Positions 6,954 to 14,321 of a DNA stretch of 55,618 bases are shown here, in pieces. Each line of letters begins with the position of its first letter. Within the stretch, counting starts at the first letter, position 1. Under the pieces are notes generated by a model that saw nothing but the letters and a program-made list of their open reading frames with translations, was not told where the DNA came from and made no database searches. Location of the stretch: NCBI GenBank assembly GCA_002083595.1, contig MSXT01000041.1:1-55618 (forward strand), read 5' to 3'. The DNA is from Proteobacteria bacterium ST_bin16 (GTDB taxonomy: Bacteria > Pseudomonadota > Gammaproteobacteria > Burkholderiales > Nitrosomonadaceae). Both the position numbers and the translations under genes were made by a program.

Positions 6954-9498
6954 CCCCGCCTTTAAATAAATCCTTCATTCGATCCATGAAGTGTCTCTCC
7001 TTATCACCACCCCGCAGTCCACCCCCCGCCTGAGCCTTCACGCGCTCCGTCGCACTACGGTCAGTCAGCTGCTGGCCTGCTCCCAGCACCCGGCTTGGTT
7101 TGAGCTCATGACCTCGGGCAAGGCGAAAGCCAACGTTGTTGAGGCGAACGGACGGACCGTCGTAGCTGCGGCGGCGGGAAGAACGGCAGTACCGCCCGCT
7201 GTAGAACCACGAGCCGCCGCGCAGCACGTGGAGGGCGTCTGTCCCCGGTCCTTGCGGATCGATGACCGGTTGCGCCGGATAATCGCCATAACAATCCTGG
7301 CACCATTCCCACACATTACCGTGCATCTGGAACAAACCCCAGGCGCTCGGTTTGTATTTTTTGTTTTTGACCTCCGTGGTCTGCTGCAAGGCGCCTTCAC
7401 TCCAATTATCCGATTCATATTCCCAAGTGCCACGGTAATTCACCTTGTCGAGCGATAATTCGCCGTCGAAATTAAACGCACCGGTAGTTCCGGCCCGGCA
7501 GGCATTTTCCCATTCGGCTTCGGTGGGTAAGCGCAATTGCAATTGCGGATGGCTGTTATTGAGTTTTCTTAGGAAATTCTGCGCGTCCTCCCAATTGACA
7601 GATTCAACCGGCAATTGCGCTCCTTTGAAATTGCTCGGATTGTCGCGCATCACTGCCTGCCATAATTCCTGCGTGCAAGCGGTTTCCGCCAGCCAGTAAC
7701 CTTGCGTCAGGATGACTGGGTGTTGCGGTTCATCGGAATAACGCCCCGCTTCATTTTCCGGCGAACCCATCATAAAGCTGGTTGGCTCGATCCAGCGGAA
7801 ACGTTGGGTGATACCGGCGATGATAGCTTCGGCGTAGAGGCCGTATTCATCCCTTCCTGCGCCACCAGCCCAATCCGGTGTTAATTTAGCGTCCGCCAAC
7901 TGCGGTTCCGAGTACCAAAAACCCGGATACAGTGTCTGGCGGTTAATTAATATCGGTGCATGCCAGAACCAGCGGTGAACACGATTCTGCGCATCTTTCG
8001 ATTCGGCAAACATGCCCTCGCTACCGCTGCCGATGAATGTCATCCAATCCGCTTTGCGCTGTTGCGCGGCGCTCACATCCACGGTGATACGTTCCGCACC
8101 GATTTGAAAAGTATGCTGCCCGGTTGCGGGAAATTGGAATGAATGACCGCGTGATAATTCCAGATTCAAGCTGACAACTGTCTGCCGGCCTTGGCGATCG
8201 GTGTGCGTATGAAAGATATGCGTATTGGTCAGCCTAAGTGTCAATAAGGTGGTGCCAACGATGGCATGCGTACTCCATGCATCTGGTAAATCCGCCTGAG
8301 AACCATCTGCTTGTGCTTCTGATTTTTCCGGTACCAGCACCAGATTCTGCCCGGATTGACGAAGCTGATAAACCCGCGAAACTTGTGTTGCATTAAGGAA
8401 ATTCCAAGCAGTTTCTTTCTCCGCATCGGATAAATCACTAGGCCATTCGCTGGTACTAGCACCACCCAGTTGCTCATCACGTTTCTTGGCAAACGCCATC
8501 AACGCAGTCCAGTAATCGTGGTTCTGGCGGATGGGTTTGGCTTCATGCCGTGCCAGATGTCGCTTCACCCATGCATGCAGCAAACTGTTATCCGCATGCG
8601 CATGATAGGTTCTCGCCATGTCTCGCAGGAATTTCTCGGTCGCCGCTTCGACCGCCTCCGGTAACGGCAATCCCAGCAATTTCAGGTTGTACATCGCTTC
8701 GAAATACAATTCATCCGGGTACTGGGCATGGTAGCGGCCGATTAGTTCCACCAATTTTTGTTGCTGCGCTGGCGATAAGGTTTTGATCAAGCTCTGTGCT
8801 TGCGCGAAATAATTGGGTTTGCTGGCGGCTTGCCACCCCCATTCATCGCCCTCGCTCATCACCGCCGCATGCCGCCAGATCGCGGTTTCGTGACCGATGT
8901 CGCAACCGTGCAGCAAACCATGGCGCACCGCACGCAGCAAACCGCTATCGATACGCACCCCAGCGAACAAAGACACCAGCAGTTGCTCGATATTGTCCGC
9001 ATGATCGCACGGGTCACGTTCGGCTTGGTAATCGCCCTTGACCGGTTTGAGACGGCTTGCCCGGTCCCGCACCACGCAATCGAAAAACCGCAGCAAACGC
9101 GGATCGATTTGGCGCTCGGCGGCAGGTATCAGCACTGTCGCACGGAAACCTTGCGCATTCAGCATCTGGCCGAACGCCAGCCACGCATACAACGTTTGCC
9201 GCGACTGCGCATGCCTGCCTAAGTCGCTGAGAATCAGGATCGGCGTGTTCTGCACAGGCTTAGACCAAGGTTCGATGATTTCGCGCTGCTGTTGGTAATG
9301 CACGATATAACCGCCCGGTTCATCGTAACAATACTGCACGGCCAAACCTTCACTGCCGCGAGCTTGCAGCAACCGGTCACGCAAATGCAGGAAATCGCGC
9401 CGGTAAGGAAAATTATCGTCGTTGATATCGATCAACAATCGTGCTTGGGGTGCCCAGTGTTGACGCTGCCGACGCGGTATTCTTCGAATGGTTTTCAC
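6943..9498 (-). CDS. SAV_2336/vWA-like protein fused to FGE-sulfatase domain 2
   Basis: An 851-residue protein. Residues about 1-150 hold RRIPRRQRQHWAPQARLLID and ILILSDLGRHAQ. This resembles the degenerate von Willebrand-A-like core of SAV_2336-type proteins, without a clear DxSxS metal site. A helical middle (about 170-360) and a beta-rich part (about 400-500) follow. The FGS domain (about 540-795) has SFMMGSPENEAGRYSDEPQHP, PTEAEWENACRAG, QMHGNVWEWCQDCYG and RGGSWF...GFRLARGH. It lacks the FGE copper cysteines. The start is GTG 9498 with no clear ribosome binding site. The frame is continuous with the upstream ORF except for one TAA at 9508-9510, so this may be the larger part of a broken protein of about 1,040 residues. 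The last 54 residues look like a frameshift extension. Confidence 0.75.
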   Translation of the reverse strand: MKTIRRIPRRQRQHWAPQARLLIDINDDNFPYRRDFLHLRDRLLQARGSEGLAVQYCYDEPGGYIVHYQQQREIIEPWSKPVQNTPILILSDLGRHAQSRQTLYAWLAFGQMLNAQGFRATVLIPAAERQIDPRLLRFFDCVVRDRASRLKPVKGDYQAERDPCDHADNIEQLLVSLFAGVRIDSGLLRAVRHGLLHGCDIGHETAIWRHAAVMSEGDEWGWQAASKPNYFAQAQSLIKTLSPAQQQKLVELIGRYHAQYPDELYFEAMYNLKLLGLPLPEAVEAATEKFLRDMARTYHAHADNSLLHAWVKRHLARHEAKPIRQNHDYWTALMAFAKKRDEQLGGASTSEWPSDLSDAEKETAWNFLNATQVSRVYQLRQSGQNLVLVPEKSEAQADGSQADLPDAWSTHAIVGTTLLTLRLTNTHIFHTHTDRQGRQTVVSLNLELSRGHSFQFPATGQHTFQIGAERITVDVSAAQQRKADWMTFIGSGSEGMFAESKDAQNRVHRWFWHAPILINRQTLYPGFWYSEPQLADAKLTPDWAGGAGRDEYGLYAEAIIAGITQRFRWIEPTSFMMGSPENEAGRYSDEPQHPVILTQGYWLAETACTQELWQAVMRDNPSNFKGAQLPVESVNWEDAQNFLRKLNNSHPQLQLRLPTEAEWENACRAGTTGAFNFDGELSLDKVNYRGTWEYESDNWSEGALQQTTEVKNKKYKPSAWGLFQMHGNVWEWCQDCYGDYPAQPVIDPQGPGTDALHVLRGGSWFYSGRYCRSSRRRSYDGPSVRLNNVGFRLARGHELKPSRVLGAGQQLTDRSATERVKAQAGGGLRGGDKERHFMDRMKDLFKGGDEK
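7132..7203 (-). repeat. VR2: variable-repeat-like segment of the vWA-FGS protein
   Basis: Homologous to VR1 and VR3 but two codons longer than VR1. Variable codons are TAC, AGC, TAC, CGC, CGC, AGC, TAC, GAC, GGT, GTT, CTC, AAC, AAC, GTT, all ending in C or T. The flanks GGCGGCTCGTGGTTC and GGCTTTCGCCTTGCCCGAGG are nearly identical to those of VR1 and VR3. Confidence 0.6.
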
Positions 9499-9507
9499 GT
9501 TCGCGGC

Positions 9508-10056
9508 TTACTTGACCAGTTTTACCGTATCCGGCTGCCGCCCTTCGACGCGGTCGCCCAATACGCGCTGCAGAAAAGTTAGCACCCGCGGCCACGCAGT
9601 TAATCCGGTATGCAGCGGCTTGACACGGTGAATCGCAGGAATCCAGGTCACGCATTCTTCGAGCAATGTTGGTGCAGCTTGGGTAAACCAATCCGGCAAA
9701 CTGAGCTCATTGGTTTCCGTTTGCGGCTGGATTTGATCGTTGTGGTGTGAAATTACACGGTAGTAGGATGCAGTGGCCGAATGCGGCGGTATTCCGGTCT
9801 CATCGGATAGAATGGCTTCCTCTTCGACTGTATCATCCGTGCTTTGCCGATCTTCCGATTCTGTCCGATTGAGTGCCGTCCGATGTTCATCCGGCAATAC
9901 GGTTTGCGTGTTTTGTTCAAACCCGAGAACTTCCGCCAGCGATTCGTGCCGACTCTCCTCGAGTACGGCAAATGCCCATAACAAATCCGCCCGGCTGACA
10001 CCGCTTTTGCCGCGCATCTGCGGATAAGCTACCGGGTTGGAGACCTCATTGATCAT
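9508..10056 (-). CDS. N-terminal part of the SAV_2336/vWA-like protein (split or truncated)
   Basis: A 182-residue ORF starting with ATG inside the last codons of moxR (11-base overlap), so translation is probably coupled. It begins MINEVSNPVAYPQMRGKSGVSRADLLWAFAVLE, then a low-complexity acidic linker rich in T, E, D and Q (about 45-125), then SLPDWFTQAAPTLLEECVTWIPAIHRVKPLHTG and a basic helix. The stop is a lone TAA, after which the same frame continues (A-A-N-V-K-T-I-R-R-I-P-R-R) into the vWA-FGS gene. In SAV_2336-type proteins the Arg-rich RRxPRR stretch directly follows such an N-terminal region. I infer that the two ORFs were one gene. Natural splitting with a GTG restart is the alternative. 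Confidence 0.6.
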   Translation of the reverse strand: MINEVSNPVAYPQMRGKSGVSRADLLWAFAVLEESRHESLAEVLGFEQNTQTVLPDEHRTALNRTESEDRQSTDDTVEEEAILSDETGIPPHSATASYYRVISHHNDQIQPQTETNELSLPDWFTQAAPTLLEECVTWIPAIHRVKPLHTGLTAWPRVLTFLQRVLGDRVEGRQPDTVKLVK

Positions 10057-11038
10057 GCATCACCGGATATTTGCGCAAGGCAAATTCGCTGATTTTATCC
10101 AGCATGACAAGCTGCTCATCGGGTGTTTTTGCCAGCACCGCCAACGCGCGTAGCATATCGAGATACTCCGCCTGACCGGGTGGCGTAATGCCCTTTTCTT
10201 TAGCAACGATTCGATCTTTGACCAATAGCCCGGCTGCTTTGCGGCAAACATCCTCGTTACAATACGCCCCAAAATGCAATTGCCCGCGCTTAATCAGGAA
10301 ATCGATCAATGCGTTATCATCCTTGGGCAGATCGAGATTTAGCACCAAACAGCGGCGCACGAACGCAGCTGGCAATTCACGCTCTTCGTTGGTGGTGATG
10401 ATTACCAGAGGTGGTACGCTATCCTGCCCGCCGATGGTAGTTTTAAGCCAAGGCAAATTGATCGCGTTATTGCCCAGAATCTCCAGCAAACTGTTGGGCA
10501 ATTCCGCATTGGCTTTGTCGATCTCGTCGATCAAAATGACACTGCCGTGGGCTTGTTCCCAGCCTGCGGGTTTTTCCGGCAATGACAATTGATGTTGACT
10601 GTCTTGGTAAACTTTATGCGCCGTTTCCCAATCCAGTGCCCACCACAGCACACCGGGCGAGATGAAGCGTTTTGGATCAAGCAAGGTTTTTTTATCGTCG
10701 CCCGCTTTGATCGTCTGCGCTTCCGCCAACCGGCTGACGGCATCGAATTTCCACAACAAATCCTGCCCCTCGGTATGCGCGTTCACCACTTCATACACGA
10801 ACAAGCGCCCAAGCACTACTGCCGCCGCATGCGCCAATTGGCTCTTGCCGGTCCCCGGATCACCGCGCAACAACACCGGACGGCTCGCCGCCAATGCGGT
10901 TTTCAAAACATTGATACTTTTCTCGTCGAATTGATGCACCGTCTCCGGCCATGAACCATAAGCAAGCAATTTTACTGGTGCTTTGATTTCAAGTTTTGCG
11001 ATGTCGGTAGTGATTTTTTGCAGGATTGTTGCGTTCAT
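10046..11038 (-). CDS. MoxR-family AAA+ ATPase
   Basis: A 330-residue AAA+ ATPase. Walker A is GDPGTGKS (59-66) and Walker B VILIDEID (167-174). Sensor 1 lies in PPLVIITTNEERELPAAFVRRCLVLNLDLP, which also contains the arginine-finger region. The long insert before Walker B and the overall length match MoxR-type ATPases, which act with vWA-domain partners to remodel or activate complexes. The ATG overlaps the stop of the TIR gene by 4 bases (ATGA), and its 3' end overlaps the next gene by 11, so TIR, MoxR and the SAV_2336-like protein are likely made together. It is probably the NTP-dependent switch of the cluster. Confidence 0.9.
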   Translation of the reverse strand: MNATILQKITTDIAKLEIKAPVKLLAYGSWPETVHQFDEKSINVLKTALAASRPVLLRGDPGTGKSQLAHAAAVVLGRLFVYEVVNAHTEGQDLLWKFDAVSRLAEAQTIKAGDDKKTLLDPKRFISPGVLWWALDWETAHKVYQDSQHQLSLPEKPAGWEQAHGSVILIDEIDKANAELPNSLLEILGNNAINLPWLKTTIGGQDSVPPLVIITTNEERELPAAFVRRCLVLNLDLPKDDNALIDFLIKRGQLHFGAYCNEDVCRKAAGLLVKDRIVAKEKGITPPGQAEYLDMLRALAVLAKTPDEQLVMLDKISEFALRKYPVMHDQ

Positions 11039-12465
11039 TGGGGTTTGTACTCTTCCAGGGTTTTATAAAATTCACTGATCGCAACCATCAAATCGGCATC
11101 TTCAACGATAAAAGTTTCTTCGTGGTGGCCTGATTTTATGCGTATAAATGATAAATCCGGTAACAAAGCTTTAATTTCCTTTTGCACTGTCACGTCTGTC
11201 AGCGGTGAATCGGCATTTGGTATCAGCAAAAAATAATTCTTTCTCAGTTTCACGTTTTTTTGCTTTTTGCGTTGCGCGATTGTTCGTTTCAGCGTATCGA
11301 TGGCGCGTTCTTCATTCAATTGATCGGATAGTTCCTGATTCATGACGCGAACATATAAACGCCGGATGATATCCCGCACTACATTATTGGATCGAAATCC
11401 GGATTCCAAGGTAACACCCTTTGCCGCTTGCAAATTGAAATCATGATGCGAATATTGAAGGCTCGGTATGGTTTGCGCTTCTCTGGAAACAACCACTTCG
11501 ACACTGGCAAAACTCATATCCGGCAACATGTATTCACCCCCATCTTGTTGTGCACAAGCTTGCCGGTATTGCGCCATCCATTCGTTTTTCACATTGAACA
11601 ACACCAGCTTCGACAGAATACTTTCCGCTACCTGATACAAATTTCTAATCTCGGTAATTTTGGCATTCCCCAGGCTACCGCAACTATCCACGAAAGCAGA
11701 TTGCAAGTTCTGAACTATTTGCACGAACTCTCCTTGCAAACATTGTTCGATCATGTAGCCATGCAGTCCTCCTGAAGGAATCACATTCAATTCACAGCTT
11801 TTCACAATGTAATCCCGGAGAATCTCCGATCTATCCAAATCTTGCGAAAGAATAGTTTTGATCTCTTGCAAAAACTCGTCGTCAGAAAAACCATCACTAA
11901 CATCTTGCAGCAGACTGATCTTATCGAGAATTGGTGCATAGTTTTGCTGCTTTAATTGACCAAGCGGCGTTGTTAACCTTCCTGCAGCAAAATTTAGCAA
12001 TTCATTGATGTTTTGGTAGTAATCCCGGTAATATTTAACTCGCTTATGCTCATCAATAAATACCGCCGGATCACGCCCTTTCAAACTTGATTCAGTTGCT
12101 TTATATTTTTCTTTCCAAAAATCTGTTACCGCAATTCGATAGTCTGTGTTCTGCAAATCGATAGCGTCGACCACCATCGGATGAGTGCGGGAATGAAAAT
12201 CCCCTTTCTGCCACATTGTGAGCAGTTCATACATGCACCAAGTGGAACGAAAATACGCATCACTGAATAGGGTAATAATGTGTTCACCACCACTCAGGCG
12301 ATCCATAAAATCCCTGATCAATTCGCCATGCTGCAGTGCATTTTTATCGCGAATTAACTGGATATTACGCTGACGGCATAATCTTTCCAGTTCATCTACA
12401 ACACCTGTTTGCTTTTCTTGCTCCCACGAATAAGAAACAAACACCTTGACCGGATTTTTTGCCAT
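11035..12465 (-). CDS. TIR-domain protein, probable effector of the MoxR-vWA cluster
   Basis: A 476-residue cytoplasmic protein. Residues 5-140 form a TIR domain: KVFVSYSWEQE at the first strand, LIRDKNALQHGELIRDFMDRL, HIITLFSDAYFRSTWCMYELLTMW. The glutamate in WCMYE (E80) sits where catalytically active bacterial TIR domains place their NADase glutamate, so NAD+ cleavage or cyclic-ADPR production is plausible but unproven. The middle is mostly helical (about 150-300). The last 150 residues contain a basic segment (LKRTIAQRKKQKNVKLRKNYF) and an alpha/beta piece that I cannot name. It is followed by moxR with a 4-base overlap. The upstream gene is the broken FGS paralog, 105 bases away. Confidence 0.85.
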   Translation of the reverse strand: MAKNPVKVFVSYSWEQEKQTGVVDELERLCRQRNIQLIRDKNALQHGELIRDFMDRLSGGEHIITLFSDAYFRSTWCMYELLTMWQKGDFHSRTHPMVVDAIDLQNTDYRIAVTDFWKEKYKATESSLKGRDPAVFIDEHKRVKYYRDYYQNINELLNFAAGRLTTPLGQLKQQNYAPILDKISLLQDVSDGFSDDEFLQEIKTILSQDLDRSEILRDYIVKSCELNVIPSGGLHGYMIEQCLQGEFVQIVQNLQSAFVDSCGSLGNAKITEIRNLYQVAESILSKLVLFNVKNEWMAQYRQACAQQDGGEYMLPDMSFASVEVVVSREAQTIPSLQYSHHDFNLQAAKGVTLESGFRSNNVVRDIIRRLYVRVMNQELSDQLNEERAIDTLKRTIAQRKKQKNVKLRKNYFLLIPNADSPLTDVTVQKEIKALLPDLSFIRIKSGHHEETFIVEDADLMVAISEFYKTLEEYKPQ

Positions 12466-12570
12466 TCACGTACTCAGTTGTTTAATCGAAAGAAGTATTG
12501 TACTGCAAGAAGAGTTACTCATCGTAAGGTGCAATGTGCTTCGCGTATTGCATCTTACTCTGACTTGAGC

Positions 12571-13380
12571 TCATTGACCTCGGGCAAGACGAAAGCCAGA
12601 AGTGTCGTCGCGAGGGGACGGAACGTCGAGATTGCGGACAGCAGAACGGCAGAGCCCGCCGACGTCGAACCACGAGCCACCGCGCAGCACGCGACCGGCG
12701 CCCTTTTCCGGCCCTTGCGGATCGATGACTAGCTCCGACAGATAATCACCATACCAATCCTGGCACCATTCCCACACGTTGCCGTGCATTTGATACAGCC
12801 CCCAATCGTTACAAGGCAATGCCTTCACGGCAACGGTTTTCTCCCGGTATTTACTCTCACTGCCATTGTTGTAAGGCAATGTTCCATCGGAATTCACCAA
12901 CGATGAATCGATCTGTTCGCCCCAACTAAACGGTGTGGTGGTTCCGGCGCGGCAGGCATATTCCCATTACGCTTCCGTCGGCAAACACAGTTTCAGTTCA
13001 GCCTTCAGGCCGTTCATCTTGGCAATGAACGCTTGTGCATCGTCCCAGCTGACATTTTCCACCGGGTTTTCTTCGCCAATGAAAGTGCTCGGATTATTCC
13101 CCATGATAACTTGCCATAAGGTTTGTGTTACTGGTGTATCAGCGATCCAGAAACCTTTGGTCAATGTTACTAAGTGTTGTGATTCGTCACCTAAGCGTTC
13201 CGGTTCATCCTCCGGTGAACCCATCAAAAACGTCCCCGGTTCGCACCAACGGAATGCCTGCCGCACGCCCTTGTAAGTGAACGCCATCCACAGCCCGAAT
13301 TCGTCCTCGCCCCAATCGGAGGCCCAGCTTTCCGGGAATTCTTCGGGGAAAATCGTGTGTTTTCGGATATAAATGGTCAT
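12571..13380 (-). pseudogene. FGE-sulfatase protein 3, interrupted by one in-frame TAA
   Basis: A near-duplicate of the FGS protein at 6055-6858 (for example RKHTIFPEEFPESWASDWGE, WCEPGTFLMGSPEDEPER, QMHGNVWEWCQDWYG, VLRGGSWF, GFRLARGQ). The reading frame is intact over 270 codons except for TAA at 12969-12967, where the paralog has CAA (glutamine in PTEAQWEY). A single C-to-T transition explains it. The N-terminal 137 codons alone would give a truncated fold without the variable segment. A restart at GTG 12900 would make a 109-residue C-terminal piece. It is first in the cluster. An 11-codon leader frame ends in ATGA overlap with its ATG. Suppression or read-through of the TAA cannot be excluded. 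Confidence 0.8.
12598..12666 (-). repeat. VR3: variable-repeat-like segment of FGS copy 3
   Basis: A 23-codon core aligned to VR1 and VR2. Variable codons are GAC, GTC, CTC, GTC, AAT, CTC, GAC, GTT, CCT, GAC, GAC, ACT, TCT, all pyrimidine-ended. Flanks GGTGGCTCGTGGTTC and GGCTTTCGTCTTGCCCGAGG are conserved, and the match to the other copies continues a few bases past the TGA stop (GCTCAAG). Confidence 0.6.
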
Positions 13381-13877
13381 TCGATGCTCAAAAAAGCTGT
13401 CAATTGCTTGTTCATTTCAAAATTCTGTTTTCGAGGATTGACTTGCAGCACGAATTAAAACCTATCCGATTTGATGTGGCGTTCATGGAAATCTGCATAA
13501 TTTTGGATTAGAAATCATCTCGATTCTTGTTTCATCGTGCCATTATTTATTTACCGCTCATAGCTTTCAGGGAATTCGTTGCAGGCAAGGTATTGGATTT
13601 TGTTGCACTTTGCTGTGACAATAATCACAGACACAACAGCGCAATTACCGGATACTGTTCCTGACATCACGCAGAATTTAAACCTCCCTCCTTTTTCTGC
13701 TATGTCCTTCAACTTTTCCCCGGTAAAGCTGGGGATACTTCTTGGTCAAATGGACTTCACTGTCCATTTGACTTTTTTTATACCGGAAGCTCATTTCTGA
13801 CAAAACTCAATCAGCACGCGATCATTCAACCAGCGCGGATTTCACCACTTGTTCAAGCATTATGGGAGAAAATCAGG
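13381..13877. other. 497-bp intergenic region upstream of the accessory cluster
   Basis: No convincing gene. It should hold the promoter of the minus-strand cluster (none clearly recognised) and the 3' end region of the DUF4156 gene. A 73-codon plus-strand frame (13579-13800) reads through a terminator hairpin and is probably not coding. The plus strand contains a possible CCCC/GGGG hairpin near 13715-13735 followed by a perfect terminator, which suggests a small transcript. Confidence 0.5.
13745..13779 (+). terminator. Intrinsic terminator without an assigned gene
   Basis: A perfect 11-bp stem GTCAAATGGAC/GTCCATTTGAC (13745-13755 with 13762-13772), a 6-base loop and seven T residues on the plus strand only. 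All flanking genes point the other way, so it would terminate an unannotated plus-strand RNA. Confidence 0.75.
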
Positions 13878-14213
13878 CTAGTACATATTCGTGCGTTTGG
13901 GTTGGAAGCACTGATAAACAGCAAAACTACGTCTGCCATCGCCAATTTCCGAAATGGGAATGATCGTATCTCCTCCCATCAAAGCTGCTTCGTTGCGGGC
14001 GAGATCGGCCAATTCTTCGGCCACCTTGTCTGCATCGCGGCTAAATAAGACACGGTTAACTACTTTTGCATTCACTTTGCCCAGCCGTTTGCACGGCTCG
14101 ACCACTTTAGCCGATTGCACCAAGCGCACACCTTCGCCTTGCGGAGTGACTTGCACCCACGCGCAGGAAGACAGTATTAAAATGCTACCAATAGCGGTAA
14201 AGATTATTTTCAT
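13878..14213 (-). CDS. DUF4156 lipoprotein
   Basis: A 111-residue predicted lipoprotein. The signal peptide ends ILILSSC with the lipidated cysteine at residue 17. The mature part has the DUF4156 pattern: TPQGEGVRLVQSAKVVEPCKRLGKVNAKV, then ARNEAALMGGDTIIPISEIGDGRRSFAVYQC. Related to RcsF-like envelope lipoproteins in fold, with two conserved cysteines. AGGAG sits 7 bases before the ATG. No operon partner. Confidence 0.8.
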   Translation of the reverse strand: MKIIFTAIGSILILSSCAWVQVTPQGEGVRLVQSAKVVEPCKRLGKVNAKVVNRVLFSRDADKVAEELADLARNEAALMGGDTIIPISEIGDGRRSFAVYQCFQPKRTNMY

Positions 14214-14321
14214 TGAATGGCTCCTGTATGAGGCAGTAAGATTTAAGCAGATGGTTGCACTTTCGCGTTGAATTATTATCCTTCATGAGCTGCAAATAAT
14301 ATTGAACACGCAGACAACACT

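Noticed and set aside
13579..13800. 73-codon plus-strand ORF before the DUF4156 gene
   Set aside because: It reads straight through a perfect intrinsic terminator, has no ribosome binding site and its product looks like noncoding DNA.
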